From Nocardioides malaquae (GTDB lineage Bacteria > Actinomycetota > Actinomycetes > Propionibacteriales > Nocardioidaceae), in contig NZ_JADCSA010000002.1 of the NCBI RefSeq assembly GCF_015070385.1, positions 186,001-250,000 of the forward strand: 64,000 nt of DNA, written 5' to 3'. The position numbers were made by a program, and so were the translations under genes. The notes under the pieces are model-generated. The model did no database searches and was not told the origin of the DNA. It was given only the letters and a program-made list of their open reading frames with translations. This document shows, in pieces, positions 1 to 8,198 of this stretch; position 1 is the first letter of the stretch; the number at the start of each line of letters is the position of its first letter.

Positions 1-82
1 GGGGTCGAGACCTCCGCGCACGCCGGCACTGGCGCTGGCGCGCGCACTGGAACTGCCGGCGAGGGCGGGGACCGAGCGGCCG

Positions 83-108
83 GGAATCAATCGTGACGAG
101 GCGCTGTT
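83..108 (+). promoter_or_regulatory. SigR-type autoregulatory promoter of sigR
   Basis: GGAAT at 83-87 and GTT at 106-108 are separated by exactly 18 bases. This is the known SigR/SigH (oxidative-stress ECF sigma) promoter consensus, GGAAT-N18/19-GTT. Transcription should start about 7-10 bases further on, at or next to the GTG at 118, so the long form of SigR would be made from a leaderless mRNA. A second, housekeeping-like -10 box (TAGTGT, 149-154) lies 8 bases before an internal ATG at 163. Confidence 0.75.
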
Positions 109-117
109 CCCCCCTAC

Positions 118-777
118 GTGCTGGCAACACTGGACGACACCGCGACGGTAGTGTGGGACCCGATGACTGACTCCCTCACTGAAGAGACGCCTGCCCAGCG
201 TGCGGAACGCTTCGAGCGCGACGCCCTGCAGTACGTCGACCAGCTCTACTCCGCGGGGCTGCGGCTGACCCGCAACGCCGCCGACGCCGAAGACCTGGTG
301 CAGGAGACCTACGCGAAGGCCTTCGCCTCGTTCCACCAGTTCAAGCCGGGCACCAACCTCAAGGCGTGGCTCTACCGGATCCTCACCAACACGTTCATCA
401 ACGTGTACCGCAAGAAGCAGCGACAGCCGCAGCAGTCGATGACCGAGGACGTGGAGGACTGGCAACTCGCGCGTGCCGAGTCGCACACCTCCTCCGGCCT
501 GAAGTCCGCGGAGACGGAGGCGTTGGAGCACCTGCCCGACTCCGAGGTGAAGGACGCCCTGCAGAAGCTGCCGGAGGAGTTCCGCCTGGCGGTCTACCTG
601 GCCGACGTGGAGGGCTTCGCCTACAAGGAGATCGCCGAGATCATGGAGACGCCCATCGGCACCGTCATGTCGCGGCTCCACCGCGGGCGCCGACAGCTGC
701 GTGACCTCCTCAGTGACTACGTACGGGCCAACGACCTGCTGCCGCGGTCGGCGACGGAGAAGGGCCAGGACGCATGA
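118..777 (+). CDS. sigR: ECF sigma factor SigR (thiol-oxidative stress)
   Basis: Group 4 (ECF) RNA polymerase sigma factor of the SigR/SigH family, which turns on thioredoxin and other thiol-redox genes after disulfide stress. Region 2 is clear ([13 protein letters not shown] and a [17 protein letters not shown]-type stretch, about residues 58-100). Region 4 follows with [10 protein letters not shown] and a [12 protein letters not shown] recognition helix, about residues 160-195. The 219-residue reading frame starts at GTG 118. The ATG at 163 would give a 204-residue protein nearer the usual family length, so long and short isoforms are likely, as in Streptomyces coelicolor. The stop overlaps the start of rsrA by 4 bases (ATGA), so sigma and anti-sigma are translationally coupled. 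Confidence 0.95.
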   Translation: MLATLDDTATVVWDPMTDSLTEETPAQRAERFERDALQYVDQLYSAGLRLTRNAADAEDLVQETYAKAFASFHQFKPGTNLKAWLYRILTNTFINVYRKKQRQPQQSMTEDVEDWQLARAESHTSSGLKSAETEALEHLPDSEVKDALQKLPEEFRLAVYLADVEGFAYKEIAEIMETPIGTVMSRLHRGRRQLRDLLSDYVRANDLLPRSATEKGQDA

Positions 778-1034
778 GCGACCCGCACGGCGACGAGTGC
801 GCCGACTACCTCGAGCGCATCGTCTACTTCATCGACAACGAGCTCGACGGCGCCGACTGCAGCGCGGTGCAGCAGCACCTCGACGAGTGCGGGCCCTGCC
901 TGCAGAAGTACGACCTGCAGCGCACGGTGAAGTCGGTCGTCGCGCGGTCCTGCCGCGAGTCCGCGCCCGAGGGTCTGCGTGAGCGCGTCATGGTCCAGAT
1001 CCGCGAGGTCCAGATCCGCATCAGCGAGTCCTGA
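774..1034 (+). CDS. rsrA: zinc-binding anti-sigma factor RsrA
   Basis: Redox-sensing anti-sigma factor of 86 residues that holds SigR inactive until its thiols are oxidised. The ZAS-family motif H-x3-C-x2-C is present at His35, Cys39 and Cys42, and Cys9 is a further candidate zinc ligand; Cys29 and Cys60 are also present. These match the arrangement in Streptomyces RsrA. The gene overlaps sigR by 4 bases and must be co-transcribed from the SigR promoter, which closes a feedback loop. Confidence 0.93.
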   Translation: MSDPHGDECADYLERIVYFIDNELDGADCSAVQQHLDECGPCLQKYDLQRTVKSVVARSCRESAPEGLRERVMVQIREVQIRISES

Positions 1035-1125
1035 GCCCCTGCTGCCGGGCTCCGGCCGGGAGGCGATTGGCGCCGCCCCGGCCTCGTTTGAGAAGATGGC
1101 ACGCACTGACATCCAGGAGGACACC

Positions 1126-1200
1126 ATGGGCAAGACCGGTCGCAAGCGCCGCGCTCGCAAGAAGAAGGGCGCGAACCACGGCAAGCGCCCCAACGCCTGA
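1126..1200 (+). CDS. 50S ribosomal protein bL37 (24 residues)
   Basis: A tiny, extremely basic protein of 24 residues: MGKTGRKRRARKKK followed by GANHGKRPNA. It matches the actinobacterial ribosomal protein bL37, first seen in mycobacterial ribosome structures, which is typically 24 residues with the same ANHGKRPN ending. An AGGAGG ribosome binding site (1115-1120) lies 5 bases before the ATG. The gene sits between rsrA and a strong terminator. It is easily missed by gene finders because of its size. Confidence 0.85.
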   Translation: MGKTGRKRRARKKKGANHGKRPNA

Positions 1201-1228
1201 GCTCACCAGCTCAGCGTGATCGAGCACC

Positions 1229-1258
1229 AGGACCCCCGAGCCTTTGGCCGGGGGTCCT
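1229..1258 (+). terminator. intrinsic terminator after bL37
   Basis: Perfect 10-bp stem AGGACCCCCG / CGGGGGTCCT with a 10-base loop, 28 bases after the bL37 stop. There is a short CT-rich tail and no real T-run, as is usual in actinobacteria. It also faces the 3' end of the minus-strand thioesterase gene. Confidence 0.8.
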
Positions 1259-1293
1259 CTGCATGGCTGACGTCTGCAGGGGCGTCCTGCTGC

Positions 1294-1680
1294 TCAGGTC
1301 ACCTTCGCCATGAACTGGGCCCCGTCGACGACCACCCGGGTGATCTCGCCCGAGGCGACCACCTTGCCCGCGGCTCCGTCGACGACGTTGCGGGCGCCCA
1401 CGGTGAAGCGGCGCAGACGCCCGTCCTCGTGCACGACGGAGACCTGCACCTCCACGACCTGGCCCACGCCGCTCGGGGCGAGGTGCTCGATCGCGACCCG
1501 CGTGCCCACGCTCGTGCCGCCTGAGGGCAGCGAGGGCGCCAACGCCTCGCAGGTCACCGCCTCCATCCAGGCCAGCAGGCACGGTGTGCCCAGCACCCGC
1601 AGGCTTCCGCTCCCGACGGCGGCCGCGGTGTCGTCCTCGCCGACGGTGAACCTGCGGGTGTGTGACGTGGGCTGCTCCAT
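1294..1680 (-). CDS. thioesterase, FlK-like hotdog fold
   Basis: Protein of 128 residues resembling the fluoroacetyl-CoA thioesterase FlK group of single hotdog-domain acyl-CoA thioesterases. The diagnostic order is visible: TPCLLAWMEAVTCEALAP (Thr near 32, Glu40), TSVGTRVAIEHLAPSGVG (His66) and a C-terminal FMAKV tail. Family knowledge places the catalytic Thr, Glu and His at these points; the acyl-CoA hydrolysed is unknown. The ATG at 1680 was chosen because the upstream extension overlaps the next gene and has no family similarity. The gene lies 38 bases downstream of the ThDP enzyme on the same strand, so the two may form an operon. Confidence 0.75.
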   Translation of the reverse strand: MEQPTSHTRRFTVGEDDTAAAVGSGSLRVLGTPCLLAWMEAVTCEALAPSLPSGGTSVGTRVAIEHLAPSGVGQVVEVQVSVVHEDGRLRRFTVGARNVVDGAAGKVVASGEITRVVVDGAQFMAKVT

Positions 1681-1718
1681 GTCGTCTCCTGGGGGTGCGG
1701 GGGGTGCGGTGGTGGGGG

Positions 1719-3374
1719 TCAGATGCCGAAGGTCGCGCGGGGGTACGCGGCCTCGACGTCGGTGATCACGTTGAGGAGGTAGGGCACTCCCGACGCGTAC
1801 GCCCGGTCGAGCGCCGGGCCGATGTCGCGGGGGTCCGTCACGGTCTCGCCGGCGCCCCCGAGCGCGCGGACCACCTCGTCGTAGCGGGTGCGCTCGGCGA
1901 GGTCGGCCACCACGTCGTAGCCGTAGAGCATCTGCATCGGGCCCTTCTCCAACCCCCACGCCGAGTTGTTGCCCATCACCATCACCACGGGCAGGTCGTG
2001 GCGCACCAGCGTGTCCACGTCCATCAGCGAGAACCCGGCCGCTCCGTCGCCGAGCAGCAGCGTCACCTGCGCCGACGGGCGCGCCAGGCGAGCGGCCATG
2101 GCAGCGCCCATCCCGGCGCCGAGGCAGCCGTAGGGACCGGGGTCGAGCCAGCCGCCGGGACGGGCGGGCTCGACGAACTTGCCGGCGAAGCTGACGAAGT
2201 CTCCGCCGTCGCCGATCACCACGGCGTCGTCGGCCAGACGAGGCACGAGCTCGCCGTAGATCCTGGCGGGGTGGATCGGGTCGGCCTCGGCGCTGAGCAG
2301 CTCCCGGTCGCGCGCGGCCGCGGCGGCCACGCGGTCAGCCAGGTCGACGGTCCACCCGGTCCAGTCGGGGCGGCGACCGGCGCGCTCGAAGGCGTCGCCG
2401 ATGCCGTCGAGGGCCAGGGTGAGGTCGCCGGCCGCCGAGGCCGCCAGCGTCGCGTGGGTGGAGACCTGACCGGGGGAGTCGGCCACGTGGACCACCGCCG
2501 CCGGTGGCGCGCCGTCCTTCCCGCCGAAGGCGCCGTAGCCGAGGCGGAAGTCGAGCGGGGTGCCCACGACGACGACGAGGTCCGCCGTGCCCAGGGCATG
2601 GCCCCGCGCCTTGGTGACGAGCAGCGGGTGGCCGGCGGGCACCACGCCACGCCCCATGCCGTTGGTCAGGGCCGGGACGCCGAGTCGGTCGACGAGCCGC
2701 AGCGCCGCCTCCTCTGCCCGGTCGGCCCACACGTCGGTGCCGAGCACGAGGACGGGGCGACGCGCCTCGGCCAGCAGGTGGGCGATCCGCTCCAGCGCCT
2801 CGGGGTCGGGCTCGCGCGGCGGCAGCGGGTCACCGGTCGGCAGCGGGCCCTCGGCGCTGCCGAAGAACTCGTCCATCGGGACGTCGACGAAGACCGGTCC
2901 GCGGTGCGGGCTCGCGGCGGTGCGGAAAGCGTCGTCGACCCCTCCCAGCACGTCGGCAGCGGTGGCGAGCGTCCGCGCCGACTTGGCCACGGGGGCGATC
3001 AGGGGTGGCTGGTCCAGCTCCTGCAGGCTGCCGGTGCCCCACCGGTTCTGCGGGGCACGCCCCCCGAGGACGACCATCGGGGAGCCGTTGAACTGCGCCT
3101 GGGCGATCGCACTGATCCCGTTGGTCACGCCCGGCCCGGCCGTGAGGACGGCGAGCCCGGGGGTCCGGGTGAGCTTGCCGGTCGCCTCGGCGGCAAAGGC
3201 CGCGGTCTGCTCGTGGCGGACGTCGAGGAGCCGCATCGGGGGATCGGCCTTGACGGCTCCGTCATACATCGGGAAGACATGGGCACCCGACAGGGTGAAC
3301 ATCGTCTCGACACCGTGGGCGCGTGCGGCGGTCACCGCCAGTTCGCCGGCATGTCCGGACGTCGTGGTCGTCAT
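1719..3374 (-). CDS. ThDP-dependent enzyme, acetolactate synthase-like (IlvG type)
   Basis: Thiamine-diphosphate enzyme of 551 residues with the three-domain acetolactate synthase plan: N-terminal pyrimidine-binding domain (FTLSGAHVFPMYDG, RHEQTAAFAAEA, TAGPGVTNG), central domain (about 190-330) and C-terminal PP domain with LGDGAAGFS and the NNSAWG metal-binding stretch. It closely resembles Mycobacterium tuberculosis IlvG (Rv1820) in my recollection of that sequence. Those proteins are called acetolactate synthases but lack a partner regulatory subunit, and their substrate is not firmly known; a 2-hydroxyacyl-CoA lyase-like reaction is an alternative. The neighbouring thioesterase would fit an acyl-CoA product, but that is inference. 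Confidence 0.8.
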   Translation of the reverse strand: MTTTTSGHAGELAVTAARAHGVETMFTLSGAHVFPMYDGAVKADPPMRLLDVRHEQTAAFAAEATGKLTRTPGLAVLTAGPGVTNGISAIAQAQFNGSPMVVLGGRAPQNRWGTGSLQELDQPPLIAPVAKSARTLATAADVLGGVDDAFRTAASPHRGPVFVDVPMDEFFGSAEGPLPTGDPLPPREPDPEALERIAHLLAEARRPVLVLGTDVWADRAEEAALRLVDRLGVPALTNGMGRGVVPAGHPLLVTKARGHALGTADLVVVVGTPLDFRLGYGAFGGKDGAPPAAVVHVADSPGQVSTHATLAASAAGDLTLALDGIGDAFERAGRRPDWTGWTVDLADRVAAAAARDRELLSAEADPIHPARIYGELVPRLADDAVVIGDGGDFVSFAGKFVEPARPGGWLDPGPYGCLGAGMGAAMAARLARPSAQVTLLLGDGAAGFSLMDVDTLVRHDLPVVMVMGNNSAWGLEKGPMQMLYGYDVVADLAERTRYDEVVRALGGAGETVTDPRDIGPALDRAYASGVPYLLNVITDVEAAYPRATFGI

Positions 3375-3384
3375 GTGACGCAGG

Positions 3385-4236
3385 TTACTTCTCGGTCACC
3401 GATCTGGGCAGGTGCTGTCCGTTAGTTGTCCGGAGCGCGTCGCCGACCACGAGCACCAGGTCGGCGCGGGTGGGGGGCCGGTGCGGTCCCAGCAACAGCT
3501 GGAGGTGGAGCGAGCGCAGGAACGACTGCGTGTTGCGCACGTGCGTCCAGGGGTCGACGCCCGGTGCGGCCGACTCGGGATCCGCGTGCACCGCAATCCG
3601 GGCGACCCAGGGCTCCACCACGTCGAAGGGGACCCGGTCACGCAGCAGCACCGCGATGGTGGCGGCCGCGAGGTGGTCGGGCTCGTTGTGGTCGAGCGCC
3701 AGCCCGCCGACCAGGCGGTCGGCGATGACGTCGAGCAGCACGGTGAGCTCCAGCGGTCCGAGGTGGCGCGAGCTCGCCAGCGCGGTCAGGGCGTCGGCGC
3801 CGTGGGCGAGGGCCCGCGCGCTGCCCTGGCCGGGGATGAAGCCGCGCACGTCCTGCTCGCGCAGGAGGTAGGTGGTGAGCCGGTCGCCCCACCGCAGGAC
3901 GTCCTCGGCCGGCAAGAGCTGCTCGTCCTGGTCGCGGTGGAGCACGTGGGCCAGCACCCGCGCCGACCACCCCCGTCGGAAGACGGTGGAGGTCCCGGTC
4001 TCCCCGATGCCGACCCGGAGGCCGGCGGCCATGCCGTCGCCCAGGCCGGCCAGCAGGTCGTCGTAGACCCCCCGCCCGATCCACACCGTGAGCACCTGCA
4101 GCGCCACGCCGTCGCGGACCTCGGGATCCGGCGACCCGAGCATGGTCGTGAGCTCGGCGGTCAGGTCGCCGAGGGTGCGGTCCTCAGGCACGCGTACGCC
4201 GTCGCGCACGACTCCGCGCCAGTAAGCCACACCCAT
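3385..4236 (-). CDS. DUF2785 domain-containing protein
   Basis: Uncharacterised protein of 283 residues. The signature of the DUF2785 family is visible: DVRGFIPGQGSARALAHGADALTALA (about residues 128-153), preceded by helical repeats and followed by LVGGLALDHNEPDHLAAA. No signal peptide or membrane segment. It lies 10 bases upstream of the ThDP enzyme on the same strand and is probably co-transcribed with it. No function can be assigned. Confidence 0.75.
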   Translation of the reverse strand: MGVAYWRGVVRDGVRVPEDRTLGDLTAELTTMLGSPDPEVRDGVALQVLTVWIGRGVYDDLLAGLGDGMAAGLRVGIGETGTSTVFRRGWSARVLAHVLHRDQDEQLLPAEDVLRWGDRLTTYLLREQDVRGFIPGQGSARALAHGADALTALASSRHLGPLELTVLLDVIADRLVGGLALDHNEPDHLAAATIAVLLRDRVPFDVVEPWVARIAVHADPESAAPGVDPWTHVRNTQSFLRSLHLQLLLGPHRPPTRADLVLVVGDALRTTNGQHLPRSVTEK

Positions 4237-4309
4237 GGGGCAATCCTGCCAGCGGAGTCAACGGGGTGGGAGCGGTACGGGTCAGGTCGTGCCGACCTAG
4301 GCTGGTCCG

Positions 4310-5812
4310 GTGCCCTCCCTGAACGAACTGGTGCGAGCCCACACCGACCTCGACGACGCCGACGTCGACTGGTTGCTGCGGCTGATGGCCGACTGGCAGA
4401 TCATCGCCGACCTCTCCTTCGCCGACCTCGTGCTGTGGTTGCGTGACCGCGACGGCCGCGGCTTCTGGGCGGCGGGGCAGATGCGGCCGACCACCGGCCC
4501 GACGGCGTTGGTCGACGACGTCGTGGGCACCTTCCTGCCCCACGGGCGCCGGCCGATGCTCGACGTGGCGTGGGCGAACAAGCGCCTGATCCGCGAGGGA
4601 AACCCGGAGTGGAGCAACGACGTGCCGGTGCGGGTCGAGGTGATCCCGGTGCGTCGCGGCGACCGGGTGATCGCCCTGATCGGGCGCAACACCAACCTGT
4701 TGGGCGTCCGCACGCCGAGCCGCCTGGAGCTGGCCTACGTGCAGACGGCCGCCGACCTGACGCTGATGATCTCCCACGGCCACTTCCCGCCCGAGGGCCA
4801 GCGCAGCGACGAGGCCGACGCACCGCGCGTCGGCGACGGCTTCATGCGCGTCGACGCCTCGGGGCGCGTCACCTACGCCAGCCCCAACGCGCTGTCGGTC
4901 TACCGCCGCCTGGGGCACACCGGCGACCTGGCCGGTCTCGTGCTCGGCGAGCTCACCCGGCGGCTCGTGCCGCCCCGACGGCGCCCCGACGAGGAGACGT
5001 TGAGCGCCGTCCTGGGAGGGCGGGCCGCCCGTGCCGCAGAGGTGACGACCGATGACGCCTCGGTCATCGTGCGCGCCATCCCGCTGCGTCCCCGAGGCGA
5101 GAGGATCGGTGCGCTCATCCTGTTGCGCGACGTCACCGACCTCCGCCGTCGCGAGCGGGAGCTGATGACTAAGGACGCCACCATCCGCGAGATCCACCAC
5201 CGGGTGAAGAACAACCTGCAGACGGTGGCCGCGCTCCTGCGGCTGCAGGCGCGCCGCATCGACGTGCCCGAGGCGCGCTGGGCGCTCTCGGAGGCGGAGC
5301 GTCGGGTCGGCACCATCGCGGTGGTGCACGAGACCCTGAGCCACGCGGTCGAGGAGCACGTGGTCTTCGACGAGATCGCCGACCGGCTGGCGGCGATGGT
5401 GAGCGACGTCGGTGCCACCGGCCGTCGGGTCGCGATCCGGCGTGAGGGCTCCTTCGACGAGCTCTCCTCCGAGGTGGCCACGGCCCTGGCGATGGTCGTG
5501 ACCGAGCTGCTGCAGAATGCCGTCGAGCACGGGTTCCCGACCGACGAGGAGGCCTTCGTGGCCCACGGACGGGAGGAGACCTCCGACGCGGAGGTGACGT
5601 TGTCGGTGCGGCACCGGGACCGTCGGCTGCAGGTCTCGGTCGCCGACAACGGGGTCGGCCTGCCCGAGGGGTTCGACGCCGTAGGATCGACCAACCTGGG
5701 GTTGTCGATCGTGCGCACCCTGGTCGAGTCAGAGCTCGGAGGTCACCTGGCCATCGGTCGCAACCCGTCGGGGCGCGGGACCCTGGTCACCGTCGACGTG
5801 CCGCTCGACTGA
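4310..5812 (+). CDS. pdtaS: sensor histidine kinase PdtaS
   Basis: Cytosolic histidine kinase of 500 residues. An N-terminal GAF-like domain (about 1-150) is followed by a PAS domain (about 165-285), a HisKA_2 dimerisation helix with EIHHRVKNNLQTVAALLRLQ (candidate phospho-histidines His296/His297) and a HATPase domain with ELLQNAVEHG and DNGVGLPEG. This is the PdtaS architecture, whose known partner is the ANTAR RNA-binding regulator PdtaR, not found in this window. The pair senses metabolic and metal cues in mycobacteria. The GTG at 4310 is 6 bases after a TAGGCT -10 box (4298-4303), so the mRNA is probably leaderless. In M. tuberculosis pdtaS also sits between whiB1 and the sigH/rshA genes. 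Confidence 0.9.
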   Translation: MPSLNELVRAHTDLDDADVDWLLRLMADWQIIADLSFADLVLWLRDRDGRGFWAAGQMRPTTGPTALVDDVVGTFLPHGRRPMLDVAWANKRLIREGNPEWSNDVPVRVEVIPVRRGDRVIALIGRNTNLLGVRTPSRLELAYVQTAADLTLMISHGHFPPEGQRSDEADAPRVGDGFMRVDASGRVTYASPNALSVYRRLGHTGDLAGLVLGELTRRLVPPRRRPDEETLSAVLGGRAARAAEVTTDDASVIVRAIPLRPRGERIGALILLRDVTDLRRRERELMTKDATIREIHHRVKNNLQTVAALLRLQARRIDVPEARWALSEAERRVGTIAVVHETLSHAVEEHVVFDEIADRLAAMVSDVGATGRRVAIRREGSFDELSSEVATALAMVVTELLQNAVEHGFPTDEEAFVAHGREETSDAEVTLSVRHRDRRLQVSVADNGVGLPEGFDAVGSTNLGLSIVRTLVESELGGHLAIGRNPSGRGTLVTVDVPLD

Positions 5813-5862
5813 CTCCCCCAGTCGGGCCACGGCGCGGTCGTCGGATCAGGCAGGCATCCGGT

Positions 5863-6114
5863 TCAGGCAGTACGCACGCGGGCGCGCGCGTTGCGACGCT
5901 TCAGGGCGCGTCGTTCGTCCTCGCTCAGGCCGCCCCACACGCCGTGGTCTTGGCCAGCCTCCAGCGCCCACTGCAGACAGAGCTCCCGCACGTCGCAACG
6001 ACGGCACACCTGCTTGGCCTCCTCGATCTGGAGGATGGCCGGACCGGTGTTCCCGATCGGGAAGAAGAGCTCGGGGTCCTCGTCGAGGCACGCTGAACGG
6101 TGGCGCCAATCCAT
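5863..6114 (-). CDS. whiB1: transcriptional regulator WhiB1
   Basis: Iron-sulfur regulator of 83 residues. The four cluster-binding cysteines are Cys9, Cys37, Cys40 and Cys46 (C-x2-C-x5-C), followed by the G-V-W-G-G turn and the basic DNA-binding tail (RRALKRRNARARVR). It is nearly colinear with M. tuberculosis WhiB1 (84 residues), an essential NO-sensitive [4Fe-4S] protein that binds the housekeeping sigma factor. ATG 6114 was chosen because the sequence begins MDWRHR as in that family; the longer reading frame upstream is not coding-like. It converges on pdtaS. Confidence 0.95.
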   Translation of the reverse strand: MDWRHRSACLDEDPELFFPIGNTGPAILQIEEAKQVCRRCDVRELCLQWALEAGQDHGVWGGLSEDERRALKRRNARARVRTA

Positions 6115-6314
6115 GGCTGAGGGTTCCTCATTCCTGGGGGTGGGGAGTGTGGGCCGAACGACGGGTCGGTGGATCGTCGTAGTGAGGCAGTAGGCAAACG
6201 GCCCCGTCCGGACGTCCGAGGCGTCCTCGACAGGGCTTGTCCCAATCTCCCAAGAGTTCGGCGTTCGCACAACCCCTTCGGAGCGTCACATCCGTCACAA
6301 CTACAGTGGGAGGC

Positions 6315-6752
6315 GTGAGTGCCCCCGCAGACCCCGCCGGTTCGGACCCCACCCCCGCTGCCACCCCCGGTGTTGATTCCGGCGCTGCCGCGCGGAGGCC
6401 GCTGCCGCTGGCCGTCGCGGTGTTGACGGTCCTGCTGGAGTCCGCCGTGCTGGTGGTGCTGGGAGTCGCCGAGCTGGCGTCCCTGGACAGCCAGCGGCTG
6501 GCCATGGGCCTCTCCACCGCAGCCTTCTTCCTCGGCTACGGCGCACTCCTGGCTGTCTGTGCCCGGAGCGCTTGGCGGGGCGAGGCGTGGCCGCGCAGCA
6601 TCGTCGTCATGGGACAGCTCATCCAGCTGGGCACTGCCTGGAGCAACCGCGACGCCAACCCGACGCTGGCCGCGCTGGCAGCCATGGCGGCCCTGGTCGT
6701 GCTCGTCGGCGTGTTCCACCCCGCCAGTCTGCGGGCGCTCGAGGACGCCTGA
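6315..6752 (+). CDS. integral membrane protein, unknown function
   Basis: Predicted 145-residue membrane protein. A Pro/Ala-rich N-terminal tail of about 35 residues precedes four hydrophobic segments (about residues 36-56, 66-86, 98-112 and 115-135). No recognised domain. The GTG at 6315 is taken as the start because a TACAGT -10 box (6302-6307) lies 7 bases before it, giving a leaderless mRNA; in-frame GTG at 6306 and TTG at 6237 are alternatives. Divergent from whiB1 across about 200 bp; similar small membrane proteins occur beside whiB1 in related genera. Confidence 0.6.
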   Translation: MSAPADPAGSDPTPAATPGVDSGAAARRPLPLAVAVLTVLLESAVLVVLGVAELASLDSQRLAMGLSTAAFFLGYGALLAVCARSAWRGEAWPRSIVVMGQLIQLGTAWSNRDANPTLAALAAMAALVVLVGVFHPASLRALEDA

Positions 6753-6777
6753 GGCACCTCCCTGAGGCACCCGTCGA

Positions 6778-6814
6778 ACCCGTCGGCCGGCGACGAGGTC
6801 ACCGGCTGACGGGT
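6778..6814. terminator. bidirectional terminator between convergent genes
   Basis: Stem ACCCGTCGGCCGG / CCGGCTGACGGGT, 13 bp with one G-U pair and an 11-base loop. It lies in the 72 bases between the membrane protein gene and the 3' end of sigF, so it can serve both strands. Confidence 0.65.
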
Positions 6815-6824
6815 CCGGAGGTCG

Positions 6825-7628
6825 TCACACCTCGAGCGACTGACGCAGCTGCTCGAGGGTGCGGCTCAGGAGTCGGGAGACGTGCATCTGGGAGATGCCG
6901 ACCTCGGCCGCGATCTGCGACTGGGTCATGTTCTTGAAGAAGCGGAGCAGGAGGATCTTCTTCTCCCGGGCCGGCAGCTGGTCGAGCAGCGGCTTCAGCG
7001 ACTCGCGGATCTCGACGTGCTCGATGTTGTCGTCCTCGACGCCCAGCGAGTCGGCCAGGCGTGGGGTGCGCTCGTCGTCGTCTCCGGCGTCGAGCGACAG
7101 GGTGGAGTAGGCGTTCGCCGAGGCCATGCCTTCGACGACCTCCTCGAGGCTGCAGCCGATGGCCTCGGCGAGCTCGCGCGGCGTGGGGGAGCGCCCCAGC
7201 TGCTGGGAGAGCTCTCCGGTCGCGGTGGAGATCTGCATGCGCAGCTCCTGCAACCGTCGCGGCACGCGGATCGCCCACCCCTTGTCACGGAAGTGGCGCT
7301 TGATCTCGCCGATGATCGTCGGGGTCGCGTAGGTCGTGAACTCCACGCCCCGCTCCACGTCGAAACGGTCGACCGACTTGATCAGGCCGATGGTCCCGAC
7401 CTGCACGAGGTCCTCCAGCGGCTCCCCGCGGTTGCGGAAGCGCCGGGCGCAGTGGTCCACCAGGGGAAGGTGCAGCCGCACCAGCTCGTCGCGCAGCGCG
7501 AGGGCGGTGGGGGAGTTCGGTTCGGCGGCGGTCAGCTCGTCGAACAGCTCGTGGCTGCGGCGTCTGATCGCCTCGAAGGGACGCTCGCTCTCGGTCTCGG
7601 GAGGTGCCCCGGAGTCGGTGGTCTCCAC
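6825..7628 (-). CDS. sigF: general-stress sigma factor, SigF/SigB family
   Basis: Sigma factor of 267 residues of the SigB/SigF/SigG group. Region 2 is intact (LEDLVQVGTIGLIKSVDRFD and GVEFTTYATPTIIGEIKRHFRD), followed by region 3 (RVPRRLQELR) and region 4 with ISQMHVSRLLSRTLEQLR at the C-terminus. The start is set at GTG 7628, two bases after the stop of the upstream anti-sigma gene, which makes the pair translationally coupled. Family knowledge: these factors drive stationary-phase, osmotic or general stress regulons and are held by an RsbW-like partner. Confidence 0.92.
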   Translation of the reverse strand: METTDSGAPPETESERPFEAIRRRSHELFDELTAAEPNSPTALALRDELVRLHLPLVDHCARRFRNRGEPLEDLVQVGTIGLIKSVDRFDVERGVEFTTYATPTIIGEIKRHFRDKGWAIRVPRRLQELRMQISTATGELSQQLGRSPTPRELAEAIGCSLEEVVEGMASANAYSTLSLDAGDDDERTPRLADSLGVEDDNIEHVEIRESLKPLLDQLPAREKKILLLRFFKNMTQSQIAAEVGISQMHVSRLLSRTLEQLRQSLEV

Positions 7629-7630
7629 AG

Positions 7631-8068
7631 TCAGTCCTGCTCGCCGACCGCCGGTGCGTCCTCGGGGTCGAGGATGGAGCGCACTGACAGGGTGATGGTG
7701 GTCCGGCCGTCCTCGTGGGAGTGGGCGCACGAGGCCGTCAGCGTCGAGAGCACCTGCCACGCGAAGGAGTCGGCGTCGACGTCGAGCGGGCCGGCGCTCT
7801 CCACCGTGAGGGTGGCCTCGGCGTCGGAACGACCCAGGTCGAAGGAGCAGTCGAGGTCGGCGTCGCCCGAAGCGGTGGAGACGAGGAGCGAGGCGGCCTC
7901 ACCGATCGCGATGCGGAAGTCCTCGACGTCGTCGACGGTGAACTCCAGGCGCGAGGCGAGGCTGGCGGCGGTCGTCCGCAGCACGTACACGAAGGCGCCG
8001 TCGGCCGGCACCGTGAGGCGGACCTGGGAGCGAGAACCCTCGGCGGGAGCGGGGGAGAGGTTGACCAT
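7631..8068 (-). CDS. RsbW-like anti-sigma factor (degenerate ATP site)
   Basis: Protein of 145 residues with the layout of the RsbW/UsfX anti-sigma family: VRLTVPADGAFVYVLRTTAASLAS at the start, then the helix FRIAIGEAASLLV where the ATPase N-box should be. The canonical N-box asparagine (E-x-x-x-N) is leucine here and no clear DxGxG box follows, so ATP binding or kinase activity may be lost. Its role as the sigF partner is inferred from the 2-base gap and the conserved gene order. No anti-anti-sigma gene is adjacent; a single STAS gene lies at 46.8 kb. Confidence 0.75.
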   Translation of the reverse strand: MVNLSPAPAEGSRSQVRLTVPADGAFVYVLRTTAASLASRLEFTVDDVEDFRIAIGEAASLLVSTASGDADLDCSFDLGRSDAEATLTVESAGPLDVDADSFAWQVLSTLTASCAHSHEDGRTTITLSVRSILDPEDAPAVGEQD

Positions 8069-8158
8069 GTGCGGCACGTCCGTCCTGGGTGGGCCCGGGG
8101 TCGTGCCCGCGGGCCGGGTGGCAAGAGCTGGGGGCGCCCGCCGAGGGCGGGCAGACAC

Positions 8159-8187
8159 CAGGTGGGCCCGCGTTGCGGGCCCACCTG
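8159..8187 (-). terminator. terminator of sodN
   Basis: Perfect 13-bp stem CAGGTGGGCCCGC / GCGGGCCCACCTG with a 3-base loop, 11 bases beyond the sodN stop. A second smaller hairpin (GCCCGCC / GGCGGGC, 8136-8152) follows it. Confidence 0.8.
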
Positions 8188-8198
8188 CGCGTGGGGAC

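Noticed and set aside
1-96. Open frame 1 ending at TGA 94-96, possibly the tail of an upstream gene
   Set aside because: Only 31 codons of Gly/Ala/Thr-rich sequence without recognisable similarity; too short to support.
6270-6310. Possible CRP/Cmr site (TGTGAC...TGTGAC) upstream of whiB1
   Set aside because: The half-sites are direct, not inverted, repeats, so they do not fit the TGTGA-N6-TCACA palindrome.
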